Under the pieces are notes generated by a model that made no database searches, was not told the origin of the DNA, and saw nothing but the letters and a program-made list of their open reading frames with translations. A stretch of 64,000 nt of DNA from DASYYE01 sp035946955. GTDB taxonomy: Bacteria; Actinomycetota; Actinomycetes; Streptosporangiales; Streptosporangiaceae. Position numbers and translations under genes: made by a program. Position 1 is the stretch's first letter; every line of letters starts with the position of its first letter. The stretch lies in NCBI GenBank assembly GCA_035946955.1, contig DASYYE010000218.1:1-64000 (forward strand). Reading direction: 5' to 3'. This document shows positions 49,536-58,672 of the stretch, piece after piece.

Positions 49536-52500
49536 TCAGACACCACTGGGAGTCTCACCGGGCGCGGCACCCGGGACGGTATCTGGGGCGCCACCCGGCA
49601 CGGCGTCGCCAATGTTACCTCCGCCACCCGGTGTGACGTCGGCGATGCTGCCTGCGACGAGCGGCGCGGTTGCGGGGACGCCTTCCTGGGCAGGGCGCGA
49701 AGGCACCGGCACCCACCACCCCGCGCGCGGGCGGCGGTCGCCGAGGAGCGCCGCGGCGAGGCGCGCCACCGCAACGAGGCAGAGGGCCTGCGGCACGATG
49801 CCTGCCAGCAGGTGGACCGCCGGGCCCGAGCCCCCGGCGCGCAGCAGGTGCTCGCCCACCGCACCACAGATGAACGCGGCTATCAACACCCCCGCCAGCA
49901 GATGCGTCTGCCGCAGACCGCGCCATAGGAGTCCCTGACCCGGGCGCCGCGCCGCCACGACAAAGGCTGCGCAGGCCAGCGTGACGATGAACGCCCCGGC
50001 GTACCCTCCCAGCCACACTCCTGCGACGAGCAGCACCCCGGCCGCCACAACCATCCGCGCCAGCCAGGAAACGCGCAGCACACGGTTTGACAGATGCGGC
50101 CGGGACCGGACGAGCCGCAGGTGGGCAGGCCATGCCCGGCCTGCCAGGGCTATCCGGACCCGCCAGTTCCGCAGTGGTTTCCGGGCAGGGCCGGCGCCCG
50201 TGGTGCCTGCGGCCCGGCGCGAGCGCCTGCCGGTCACCGGCCATGCGGCCAGCAGTATGGCCAGTGCCACGCAGCCAAGGCCTGCCCCGATCGCCTCGCG
50301 GTATGGGCGGACAGGCGTATAGCTCAGTGTCACCACCCCGGAGGTGCCCGCTGGCAGCAGCCAGGCCTGCTTCCACCCGTCCAGCCGCACCGGCCACAAC
50401 CGCCTGCCGTGGACCACCGCACGCCACCCGCCGTTGAAGTTCTCGTTGACCACGAGGTACGACCGGCTGCGTGCGGTCACCGCGACGACACGGCGCGAGG
50501 GTGTCCACATCACCACCCGCGCCGAGGACAGTGGCCCGGCCCCGTGGCCCGGCGCCGCGAACGGCCCAGCTCCGGAACCCTGGCGCTCGAGCACCACGTC
50601 CTGGACGTCAAAACCGTCACTCCCCGGCTCCACCACCGCGTTCGCCCCGGTTGCGACACTGGCCGGAGCGCAGGCGGCGAAGCTCACCGGACGGCCGGTC
50701 AGCAGGTCGGCGAAGGTGCCCCAGGCGCGGGTCGGCACCGTGTGGCCGTCGACATCCAGGAGTGGGCCGAGGCCGCAGTGCAGCCGGAACTCCCCTGGCA
50801 GGGTGCCCAGTTCCGGCACGCCGGGGATGAACACGTCCGAGACCTGCAACGGGCTGTACGCCGGGGTGAAGACCATCCTCAGCACCTTCGTCCGCATCGG
50901 CGCGAAACGCAGTGCCCCTGACGGCCCCACCACACCGCCGCGTGTGTGCCCGCCAGTGCCAGCGAGCAGCACCTGGAGCGCCCCTGACGCGCCGGGCGGC
51001 CGCTGGATGGTCACCTCACTGACCCGCCGCATGCGCGGCCACCCGACCTTGAGTGTCGGGTGCGGGTCGGTCAGGCCGGCGACCCAGCTTGTCGCCGGGT
51101 TTCCGTCGAAGGCAGACCGGGCCTGGTCCTGCGGGTCACCGGTGTACACCGAGGACGCGACCACCCGCGCGTTCCCCACGCCGACGTCGGTGTACCTGGC
51201 CACCAGCGCGGGAGAGACCAGCACCGCTGAGCCGCGCAACTGCTCCTGGCCAGCCCCAGCCGCGGTGAAGCCTTCGTCGAACCCGTACTGTTCCTCCGTC
51301 GCGGCGCTCAGCGACGGGGCGCAGACCCAGCGCAGCGAGGTGAGCATGCAGCCGGGTGGCTGCGGCTCGGCCTTGGCCAGCACCACCGCCTGCGGGCCGC
51401 CAGTGCCCAGGGCGAGGACCGCCGGCGCCATGATCGTCCGGCTGGCGTGGACCCCTGGCACCGATATCTCGCTGATGCCCACCTGTGGCCCGATGAACGG
51501 GTGCGGGCGGTACGCCAGACCGGTGATGGTGATCCGGAGCCAGCGTGACGGCCCCGGCGGCACACGCAGGGGCTGGGACTGGCCGGTCGCCCGTACCTGG
51601 TCGGCGGCCTGGCCCGCGGCCGTGCGGACCGTGACCCGGGTGACCGGCGGCCCGACCACTGGCTGGTCCACGAAGGTGACCCGCACCGTCCCCGGGTCGA
51701 CCGGGTGGTCGAAGCCGACCTGGATCCACTGGCCGATGGGCCCGTGCCAGCTCCCCGACTCCCACACGGTCCGCGGGTCACCGTCGACGGCTGAGTACGC
51801 CAGCACGCCGCTCGCCCATTGCGCCGGGATGGCCTCGATCCCGGCGTCGGACGACGACGCGGTCACATCAGCGATGCCGTGGTACTGGGCCACCGCTTCG
51901 TCGCCGTGCCAGCCGGGCTCGGTGTAGTCATCGGCCGCCTCGAACGTGCGGGCCACCTGGTGCGCGGTCAGGGTCGGTGAATACTCCGACCGCAACTCAC
52001 CGAAGTTGCGCAGGCGTCGCCGCAGCGAGTCGGTCACCACCGAACCCGCCACCGCCAGCCCCGGAGAGTCCGCGTCGAGCAGCACCGGCTGATCACTGAC
52101 CAGGCCCTCACTGGCGAGCGTGAGCAATGCCTCGGGCCCACCGTAGACGCGGACCGTCGCCTCGGCGGGCTGCACGGTGGCCACCGGCTCGGCCCCGGCC
52201 ACCTGATAGACCTCCACCGCGGGGAATGGTGGGTCGAAGTTGGTTGCCGCGTCGTCCGGCGTGGCATTGCCGATCAGCGGGCCGAACTGGGCGGCCTTCG
52301 TGATCCCCGGCGAGTCGGCCAGGGCCTGGCTGATCAGCGAGGGCCAGGCCCCGGCCAGCACCGAGCGGCTCAGGTCGTTGCGGACCAGCACGTACTTCAC
52401 GCCCATCCGGGCGAGCACCGGCGCCAGGCCCGCCGAACCCTCCCCCGCGGCGAGCTGCTCGTCGATCGCGTCGAGCAGCCGCTCGTTGCCAGCAGACCCA

Positions 52501-54137
52501 AGGAGCGATATGTCGCGCTCGGCCCAGTCCACCGTGCCCAGCGGCTCCAGCACATCATCGAGCGGGCTGCCCCACACGTACTGGCTGAACGGGGCGCCGG
52601 GTTCCACGAGCACGGCCTGGTGCCCGGCATGGGAGTCGAGCCAGTTCGCTGCCGCCACCCAGTAGCCGGGGACCTGCTGGAACGACCCCGGGTTCGCCAG
52701 GCCGCCGAGGTATCCGGGGAGGGCAAGGACCGCGATGGCAAGCCCGGCCACCAGGTTCAGGCTCGCACCGGGAGGCCGCGCTGCCACGGCAGTCGCTGGC
52801 CTGGCGTGCGGTAGCAGTGCCCGCAGTTGCTCACGGGCGCTGCGCAGCCACGGTGCCCGGACCGAGGACAGGTAGTGCGCGAGCCCCAGGGCGACGGGGA
52901 GCCGGATCATCGGATCGAACTTCCGCACATTGCGGAACGGGGACGCTGCGCCGTTGATGAGGTGGTCGACCGGCCCGGCCAGTGGGTTACCGAAGCTGCT
53001 CACATAACCCGACGAGATGATCAGGACCCCGAGCAGCACCGAGCACAGCAGGAACCGCCGCGCCGGCAGCCCACGTGACACCAGTCCCGAGAGCCCCAGC
53101 GCCGCGACGAGCCCACTGGCCAGTGTCGGCAACACATCCGTTGCCACCCGGTAGCCAAGCTGCCACCAGGCCTGCCCGTTGACCACCAGGTAGCTGACCC
53201 AGTTCTCGGTGCCCCGCAGGATGTCCGACAGGCTGGTCACCGACGTGGTCGCTGCAGCGCTCTCCGTGTAGGGGACGACCGACACCCCATACTTCGACAG
53301 CAGCAGCAATGGCACCGACCACCAGCAGGTGACCAGCAGCACAGCCGGTGCCCACCAGGCGAGCAGCCGCCACCTCGGCGCCCCCCTGGGCAGGGTGAGG
53401 ATGGCCAGGACCGCTGGCAGGAGCACGGCGAAGGTCGCGGTGCCGTTGATGCCGCCGCACAGCGCCACGGCGACAGCAGAGCGGGCGGCCGCCTGCCAGA
53501 GCCGGCGCGGGCGCGGCCGGCCGGGAGGGCGCCTGCGGGCATGGAGGGCGAACGGCCGGGTGCGTCCCCACGGGCTGGGCGGTGCGCTGCCGCGCCCCAC
53601 TCCCACCAGCGGGAGCAGTATCCACGGCAGCAGCGCGGCGGGCAGGAACTCCGATGACAGCGTTCCGAGCAGAGTCAGTCCCGCCGGTGACAGCGCATAG
53701 GCGAACCCGGCGAACAGCCGCGCCCGGGGGGTGCCGATGCCCAGCCGGCCCGCGAGCAGCACTGTGCCGAGGAAGGCGGCGACCGCCACCGCGCCGATCC
53801 ACAGCCGCTGCACCACCCACGGCGGCAGCCCGGCGAGATGGCCGAGCGCGAAGAACGGGCCCATCGGGAACAGGTAACCGACGGCCTGGTTCTGCAATTG
53901 GCCGAACTGCTGCGGGTCCCACAGGTTCAGCGCACGGGCCAGGAACCGCACCGGGGCGACCGCCAGGTCGAGCTTGGTGTCAGCGATGACGTTGCCGGGC
54001 GCGGTGACCATCGGCAGCGCCTCGATGAGCAGGCAGCACACCAGTACCCGGACGAACCAGCGGCCCCGCTCGCGCCGGAGCTCGCGGCGCAGCAGCGGCG
54101 ACGTGTCCATGAGCGCCGCCGCCGGAGCCGAGGTCAC
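49536..54137 (-). CDS. AftD-like alpha-(1->3)-arabinofuranosyltransferase
   Basis: The 1533-residue membrane enzyme matches the AftD (Rv0236c) layout. A GT-C core of about eleven helices spans ~25-480, with LPMVTAPGNVIADTKLDLAVAPVRFLARALNLWDP in the first outer loop and its acidic residues. A large outer region carries carbohydrate-binding F5/8 type C-like modules (~780-860 and ~1000-1060, e.g. SAFDGNPATSWVAG). More helices lie near the C-terminus (~1290-1490). It transfers arabinofuranose from the polyprenyl donor onto arabinan. The start GTG overlaps the upstream GT4 stop. Donor and acceptor are inferred from the family. Confidence 0.88.
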   Translation of the reverse strand: MTSAPAAALMDTSPLLRRELRRERGRWFVRVLVCCLLIEALPMVTAPGNVIADTKLDLAVAPVRFLARALNLWDPQQFGQLQNQAVGYLFPMGPFFALGHLAGLPPWVVQRLWIGAVAVAAFLGTVLLAGRLGIGTPRARLFAGFAYALSPAGLTLLGTLSSEFLPAALLPWILLPLVGVGRGSAPPSPWGRTRPFALHARRRPPGRPRPRRLWQAAARSAVAVALCGGINGTATFAVLLPAVLAILTLPRGAPRWRLLAWWAPAVLLVTCWWSVPLLLLSKYGVSVVPYTESAAATTSVTSLSDILRGTENWVSYLVVNGQAWWQLGYRVATDVLPTLASGLVAALGLSGLVSRGLPARRFLLCSVLLGVLIISSGYVSSFGNPLAGPVDHLINGAASPFRNVRKFDPMIRLPVALGLAHYLSSVRAPWLRSAREQLRALLPHARPATAVAARPPGASLNLVAGLAIAVLALPGYLGGLANPGSFQQVPGYWVAAANWLDSHAGHQAVLVEPGAPFSQYVWGSPLDDVLEPLGTVDWAERDISLLGSAGNERLLDAIDEQLAAGEGSAGLAPVLARMGVKYVLVRNDLSRSVLAGAWPSLISQALADSPGITKAAQFGPLIGNATPDDAATNFDPPFPAVEVYQVAGAEPVATVQPAEATVRVYGGPEALLTLASEGLVSDQPVLLDADSPGLAVAGSVVTDSLRRRLRNFGELRSEYSPTLTAHQVARTFEAADDYTEPGWHGDEAVAQYHGIADVTASSSDAGIEAIPAQWASGVLAYSAVDGDPRTVWESGSWHGPIGQWIQVGFDHPVDPGTVRVTFVDQPVVGPPVTRVTVRTAAGQAADQVRATGQSQPLRVPPGPSRWLRITITGLAYRPHPFIGPQVGISEISVPGVHASRTIMAPAVLALGTGGPQAVVLAKAEPQPPGCMLTSLRWVCAPSLSAATEEQYGFDEGFTAAGAGQEQLRGSAVLVSPALVARYTDVGVGNARVVASSVYTGDPQDQARSAFDGNPATSWVAGLTDPHPTLKVGWPRMRRVSEVTIQRPPGASGALQVLLAGTGGHTRGGVVGPSGALRFAPMRTKVLRMVFTPAYSPLQVSDVFIPGVPELGTLPGEFRLHCGLGPLLDVDGHTVPTRAWGTFADLLTGRPVSFAACAPASVATGANAVVEPGSDGFDVQDVVLERQGSGAGPFAAPGHGAGPLSSARVVMWTPSRRVVAVTARSRSYLVVNENFNGGWRAVVHGRRLWPVRLDGWKQAWLLPAGTSGVVTLSYTPVRPYREAIGAGLGCVALAILLAAWPVTGRRSRRAAGTTGAGPARKPLRNWRVRIALAGRAWPAHLRLVRSRPHLSNRVLRVSWLARMVVAAGVLLVAGVWLGGYAGAFIVTLACAAFVVAARRPGQGLLWRGLRQTHLLAGVLIAAFICGAVGEHLLRAGGSGPAVHLLAGIVPQALCLVAVARLAAALLGDRRPRAGWWVPVPSRPAQEGVPATAPLVAGSIADVTPGGGGNIGDAVPGGAPDTVPGAAPGETPSGV

Positions 54138-55504
54138 GGTGGGCCGTCCGCCACCTGGCTCAGTTGGCGTCCCAGCAGACGTTCCAGTGCGGTCGCGGGC
54201 CGGACGAGCGCGACCGGAGAGTCCTCACCGAGCAGCGTGTCCAGCACCGGCCCCTCGGCGACCACCTCATGGGCACCCGCCGGGCCGGCCACGGACACGA
54301 CCCACGCCCCCCGGCACTGGGCGCGGAACGTCCCGTGCTGGATTGCCGCGTGCACGAGCCCAGCCATCCGCGCCACGCTGGCCTCCCAGGGAAAGCTCGC
54401 CGCCCAGTCCCGGCAGGCCGTCGCGACCGCCGCGCGCCTCACCGGGTCGCTGAGTTCCTTGAGTGCCCGCTGGGTCACGTCCTCGATCCGTTCACCGTCT
54501 TTGACCAGCCAGCCGGTCTCACCATCCCGGACCGCGTCCCGCAGCCCGGGGACGTCGAACGCGACCGTGGGGAGTCCGAGCGCGGCGGCTTCCAGCACGC
54601 ACAGGCCCCAGCCTTCGCCGCAGGAGGTGTTCAAGTGCAGCATAGCCCCGGAAACCAGCGCTAGCTTGGCCTCTTCGGGCAGGTAGCCGTGCAGCCGGAG
54701 GCTGTCCCCCAGCCCGCGTTCGGCCACCTGGGCAGCCAGCGGCCCGGCTGCCGGGCCCCGGCCGACCACCTCCACACACACCCCGGCAGGCCCCAGCCGC
54801 TCGGCGACATCCAGCAGCAACTCGGCCCGCTTGTGGGCGACCAGCCGACCGACCCACACCACCGGCTCCCGGCCCTCACGGTCGGCGTGCGCCGTCCCGC
54901 TCTCCGGCGGGCCGGCGGGAGGTGCGAGGACAGGGGCCATGACTCCGGTCGGGATCATGTAGATGTCGCCGGGCCAGCGCAGGCCCTCGCGCATCGCGGT
55001 GACGGTCGATGGGGAGATCGCCACGCAGGCGTGCCGGCGGTAGGCGAGCCTGGCCGCCGGCCCCTCCAGCAGCCGGCCAACCCGCGCCGCCCACCCGGGG
55101 AAGTGCATCCCGAACTGGGCCGTGTGCACGTGGAACATCACGCACAGCACCGGAACCCGCCGCGACAGCACCCACGGCGTGAAGAACGGGATGCCGTTCT
55201 GGCAGTCCAGCACGGCGGTGAACGCCCAGCGCCGCACCGCCAGCCAGGCGAGCACCAGCGGGTACACGGTGAACCGGCCGCCCATCCGGGCGATGCCGAT
55301 GCCGTCGCGGCGGTCGCGGCGAGACTGACATGGCGCGCGGGAAGTCACGAACTCCACCACCGCACCGCGGGCAACCAGCCCGCGAGCCACCTCCCAGGCG
55401 TGGCGTTCGGCGCCGCCCGCCTCGGGGTGCCACGGGTCGCGCCAGTTGACGATCGCGATCCGGGTGCCGCTGAGGTCCACCTGGCCGGTTCCGGGCTCGG
55501 TCAT
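54134..55504 (-). CDS. Family 4 glycosyltransferase
   Basis: The 456-residue GT-B enzyme has N-terminal RIAIVNWRDPWHPEAGGAERHAWEVARGL (acceptor domain) and a C-terminal donor domain with VVWVGRLVAHKRAELLLDVAERLG and LNTSCGEGWGLCVLEAAALGLPTVAFDVPGLRDAV. The EGWGLCVLEAAA motif is the retaining GT4 signature binding the sugar nucleotide. It is probably cytosolic or membrane-associated and acts in lipid or envelope glycan assembly. It overlaps the GT2 and AftD genes by four bases each, so all form one operon. Sugar specificity is unknown. Confidence 0.88.
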   Translation of the reverse strand: MTEPGTGQVDLSGTRIAIVNWRDPWHPEAGGAERHAWEVARGLVARGAVVEFVTSRAPCQSRRDRRDGIGIARMGGRFTVYPLVLAWLAVRRWAFTAVLDCQNGIPFFTPWVLSRRVPVLCVMFHVHTAQFGMHFPGWAARVGRLLEGPAARLAYRRHACVAISPSTVTAMREGLRWPGDIYMIPTGVMAPVLAPPAGPPESGTAHADREGREPVVWVGRLVAHKRAELLLDVAERLGPAGVCVEVVGRGPAAGPLAAQVAERGLGDSLRLHGYLPEEAKLALVSGAMLHLNTSCGEGWGLCVLEAAALGLPTVAFDVPGLRDAVRDGETGWLVKDGERIEDVTQRALKELSDPVRRAAVATACRDWAASFPWEASVARMAGLVHAAIQHGTFRAQCRGAWVVSVAGPAGAHEVVAEGPVLDTLLGEDSPVALVRPATALERLLGRQLSQVADGPP

Positions 55505-56304
55505 CCCGTGGTGCCCCCGGCGGCCGCCGGCTGCAAGGCGCCTTCATGCTCGGGGGCTTCATGTTCAGAGGTTTCGGGCTGGTTCAGCCTCAGCCGCAGC
55601 CAGGTAGCGGCCACGTCCAGGGAGGTCGACGCCGAGTGACGCACCACGGAGAACGTCGAGCCGGGGACGTCACGCCAGCAGACCGGGATCTCGGTCACCG
55701 CCGCGCCCAGCCGCTGGCAGTGGGCGATCAACTCGATGTCGAACGCGAAACCGGTGGTCTTGAGTGCCCGTGCCGCGGCACGGGCCAGCGGCCCGGCGAA
55801 GAACTTGAACCCGCACTGGGTGTCGGTGCAGTCCGGCAGCACCGTGCGGGCCAGGGCACGGAACGCGGCCGCGCCGACCCGGCGGGTACGGCAGTGCCTG
55901 TCCTCGACGTCTGAGCCTGCCAGCGCGCGGGACCCGATCACCATGGGGGCACCGACGGCCAGCAGGCTGACCACGACATCGAGGGCGGACAGGTCGGTGG
56001 CCATGTCAGCGTCGCAGAACCCGACGAACGGCGCGCGCGTGGCGAGGAACCCCGCCCGTACCGCGAGCCCCTTCCCTGGGCGGTCGCAGCGCAGTAACCC
56101 AACAGGCACCGGTCCGGCTGGCCAGCCACGCACCACCTCGGGGGTCGGGTCGGTGCTCGCGCTGTCGACCACGATCACGGCAACGCTCAGCGGCAGCGCA
56201 GCGGCCTTTGCACACAGCTTGGCCAGCCCCTCGGGCAGTCGGCTGGACTCGTTGTGCGCCGGGACAACGATCTCAAGGGACGCCGGGGGCATGCCGGTCA
56301 TCAC
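55501..56304 (-). CDS. Family 2 glycosyltransferase (polyprenyl-phosphate sugar synthase-like)
   Basis: The 267-residue GT-A enzyme has LEIVVPAHNESSRLPEGL, VVDSASTDPTPEV and the DxD-type VGFCDADMATDLSALD. DTQCGFKFFAGPLARA and TGFAFDIELIAHCQRLG are typical of dolichyl/polyprenyl-phosphate hexose synthases. It would make a lipid-linked sugar donor for the membrane glycosyltransferases next to it. No C-terminal membrane helices are present. The start lies nine bases after the small membrane protein gene, probably coupled. Confidence 0.87.
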   Translation of the reverse strand: MMTGMPPASLEIVVPAHNESSRLPEGLAKLCAKAAALPLSVAVIVVDSASTDPTPEVVRGWPAGPVPVGLLRCDRPGKGLAVRAGFLATRAPFVGFCDADMATDLSALDVVVSLLAVGAPMVIGSRALAGSDVEDRHCRTRRVGAAAFRALARTVLPDCTDTQCGFKFFAGPLARAAARALKTTGFAFDIELIAHCQRLGAAVTEIPVCWRDVPGSTFSVVRHSASTSLDVAATWLRLRLNQPETSEHEAPEHEGALQPAAAGGTTG

Positions 56305-56313
56305 CCGGCCAGG

Positions 56314-56451
56314 TCAGCGCGAGCCGTACTGGTAGAGCGACGCGTGGCTCGCTGTGCCGTTGGCCGTCCCGGCGAGCGCTGCGGGGAGTGTGAAGCCGAC
56401 CGCGGCACCGAGCAGTACCCCGATAGCGACGGCGATCAGCAAGCGGACCAC
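56314..56451 (-). CDS. Small membrane protein, DUF2613-like
   Basis: The 45-residue peptide has one hydrophobic helix (RLLIAVAIGVLLGAAVGFTL) and a short polar tail ending LYQYGSR. The GTG at 56451 is strongly supported by GGAGGTGAGGGG. A small DUF2613 secreted/membrane protein (Rv0236A) accompanies aftD in M. tuberculosis, so this is its likely counterpart. It is the first gene of the GT2-GT4-AftD operon, 89 bases downstream of a KstR box. It may be an accessory subunit or a modified signal-anchor peptide. Confidence 0.75.
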   Translation of the reverse strand: MVRLLIAVAIGVLLGAAVGFTLPAALAGTANGTASHASLYQYGSR

Positions 56452-56539
56452 GGCACCCCTCACCTCCAGCGTGTGCAGGCTCACAGGACAGCCGGGCCGC
56501 GTCACAACCGTGCCCAGCCCCCATCAAGCTGCCAGAAAA

Positions 56540-56553
56540 TGTAACAGGTTCTA
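56540..56553. promoter_or_regulatory. KstR box upstream of the arabinan operon
   Basis: TGTAACAGGTTCTA fits TnnAACnnGTTnnA and lies 89 bases before the DUF2613-like start. The operon it faces encodes envelope glycosyltransferases, not sterol enzymes. Confidence 0.78.
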
Positions 56554-56642
56554 GTACTGATGGGTAGCCAAAGACCCACAAGCGTGTGGTTTAGGTGGAT
56601 TTTTAGCTGGCACCAATAGCGGCCGGTCATCAGACCGCGTTC

Positions 56643-58574
56643 TCACGCCGCCGGGGGGACGCGGTACACGACCAGCCCAGGCAGGGTGGTGGCCGCACCC
56701 GGCCCGCCTGGGACGAGCACCGACCCGCCTGGGGCGAGCACCGTGCAGCCCGGCAGCCTGGGCCGGGGGGCAGTACCGGCGTCCACGATCACGAACCTCA
56801 CACCGGCAGCCTGCAGCGCGGCCGTCAGCGGCGCGCTGGAGCGGACCAGCCGGTCCAGGCGCCGCGCCCGAGGGTCGTCGGGCGCCAGTTGCACCCGTCC
56901 CACCAGGCCGCCGTCGTTCCAGACCACGGGGCGGGACAGCAGCCGCGGCCAGGGATCGAGCACCGTCCGCCTGCCGTTCCAGGCCGGGTCGCGGTAGGCG
57001 GTCCACGGGAGCAGCAGCACGGCCCCTCGCGCCGGGTCGGCATTGACCATCCTGGCGACCGCCAGCCAGTCCGCCGGGTACCAGGCAGGGCGCAACCGGC
57101 CCCCGGCCCCCCAGGACAGCCCTGGCAGCAGCAGCAACGGGGCGAGTATCGCCATCACCCCGGCCGCCACCCCCGGCAGGTCACCCCGACGCCTCTTGCT
57201 GTTATCAGCGCCGTTGGGTCGGTCGCAGCCTGTATCAGCGCCGTTGGGTCGGCCGCAGCCTGCCCCGCTGCGGGACTGGTGCCCCACCACCCCACGCACC
57301 CCCGCCTGGCGCTCGGGTCTCCATGATCCTGAAGGAATTTCAGTCCCTATGACTGAGAAGTCGACATGATCATGGATTTGGGGCGGGTGGGCGGCGCGCT
57401 GGCCACCTCGCCGGAGCCACCAGGCAACCGCAAGGCCATAGCCCACGGCCTCGGCCAGGGCCAGCGGGGCCACGAACTGCTGGCCGTCGCGGAGCACTGC
57501 GAACCCGGGCCACAGGCTCGTGGCCGCCCGGAGCAGGTGCTGGCCTGGCGTGGTCAGCCCGATGCTCGCGATGGCCAGCCCCGCCAGTCCCGCGAACGTC
57601 AGCCCGGGCCAGCGCCGGGCCCGTGCCCCGGCCACGTATGCGGCCAGCGCGATGGCCATCGCTGCCAGCCACACCACTGACCAGGCCCCGCCGTACCCGG
57701 CCGGCACCGTCTGGGAGTTCCATGCCCCGCCCAGCATCGCCACGCTGCCGAACGCCCCGAACGGCGTATCCGCCCCCGCGGCGAACAAGGCACCACCCGC
57801 CGGGTCGGCGTACTGCGAGTGCAACACCGCCGGGACCAGCCACGGCAGGCTGCCCACCACCAGCAGGCCCACCGCGACCGCCACTGCCTGTGCCCGGCGC
57901 GCGCAACTGGTCTCCGCGCGGCCAGTGGGCTGGCCCGGCACCCGCCCAAACAGGGCGGCAGGCACCAGCACGAGCGCGGTGATGCTCATGGCCGCGAACC
58001 CACCGACTACCGCGGGCAGCAGCGCCAGGCTCAGCCGACCTGTGCCGCGCCATGACGGCGCCGACATGGCGACCACGGCGCGCAGTACCCACGGGAGGCC
58101 CGCGTAGCCGAGCAGCAGTGCCCACTGGCCGATGAGGAGCCGTTCGGCAACAAACGGGTTCCACGTGTAGTACACGCCAGCGGCCAAGCGAGCGGGCCAG
58201 GGCTCACGGCCAAGCAGTGCCACAGCGCCGGAACAGGCCAGTGCGAAGATGGCGAGCAGCACCAGTTTCTGGAGCACGTCCGCCGGGACGGCCCGGGACA
58301 GGGCGGCCACCACCACATCACTCGGCACGGCCCGGGGCGCACCGGACGTCAGCCCAGACAGCGCCGCGCTGAACGGCTCGCGCGGCACCAACACCATGTC
58401 GTAGCTGAGCAGGAACCCGCGCCGCAGCGCGGGCCCGAGCGCCAGCACGCCCAAGCCGAGCCCTGCCAGGAGCCCTATGAGCGCCGTCGCTCTCCGCTGG
58501 TCTGGCCTGGACAGAACGCCTGGCGATGTGGGCGGCCGCGGACGTACCAGCCAGGTCCGGGCCACAGCACCCAC
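56643..58574 (-). CDS. GT-C-like multi-pass membrane protein
   Basis: The 643-residue protein has about twelve membrane helices. The first outer loop (SYDMVLVPREPFSAALSGL) contains acidic residues placed as in GT-C polyprenyl-sugar-dependent transferases, and YYTWNPFVAERLLIGQWALLLGY follows. The C-terminal ~130 residues form a soluble domain (GAVLLLPWTAYRDPAWNGRRT…). Between helices at ~400-450 lies a foreign-looking segment encoded by repeats (see the repeat at 57185-57375). Adjacency to AftD suggests a role in envelope glycan synthesis. It is not assigned to a named family. Confidence 0.75.
   Translation of the reverse strand: MGAVARTWLVRPRPPTSPGVLSRPDQRRATALIGLLAGLGLGVLALGPALRRGFLLSYDMVLVPREPFSAALSGLTSGAPRAVPSDVVVAALSRAVPADVLQKLVLLAIFALACSGAVALLGREPWPARLAAGVYYTWNPFVAERLLIGQWALLLGYAGLPWVLRAVVAMSAPSWRGTGRLSLALLPAVVGGFAAMSITALVLVPAALFGRVPGQPTGRAETSCARRAQAVAVAVGLLVVGSLPWLVPAVLHSQYADPAGGALFAAGADTPFGAFGSVAMLGGAWNSQTVPAGYGGAWSVVWLAAMAIALAAYVAGARARRWPGLTFAGLAGLAIASIGLTTPGQHLLRAATSLWPGFAVLRDGQQFVAPLALAEAVGYGLAVAWWLRRGGQRAAHPPQIHDHVDFSVIGTEIPSGSWRPERQAGVRGVVGHQSRSGAGCGRPNGADTGCDRPNGADNSKRRRGDLPGVAAGVMAILAPLLLLPGLSWGAGGRLRPAWYPADWLAVARMVNADPARGAVLLLPWTAYRDPAWNGRRTVLDPWPRLLSRPVVWNDGGLVGRVQLAPDDPRARRLDRLVRSSAPLTAALQAAGVRFVIVDAGTAPRPRLPGCTVLAPGGSVLVPGGPGAATTLPGLVVYRVPPAA
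57185..57375. repeat. In-frame repeat insertion within the GT-C-like gene
   Basis: Two 30-bp tandem units (ATCAGCGCCGTTGGGTCGG at 57204 and 57234) are followed by an AT-richer stretch bounded by CCATGATC (57320-57327) and GATCATGG (57366-57373) in inverted orientation. The frame stays open across it, adding ~60 residues including two CGRPNGAD/CDRPNGAD copies. Confidence 0.6.
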
Positions 58575-58672
58575 CCCCTCGTCAGGCTGACGGAGAGTCT
58601 CTCACGCGCGGCGCGCGCTCCCCACGGCCCCGCGCAACACCTTTCCTGCTGTTACCGGCATCCTGCTCATGA

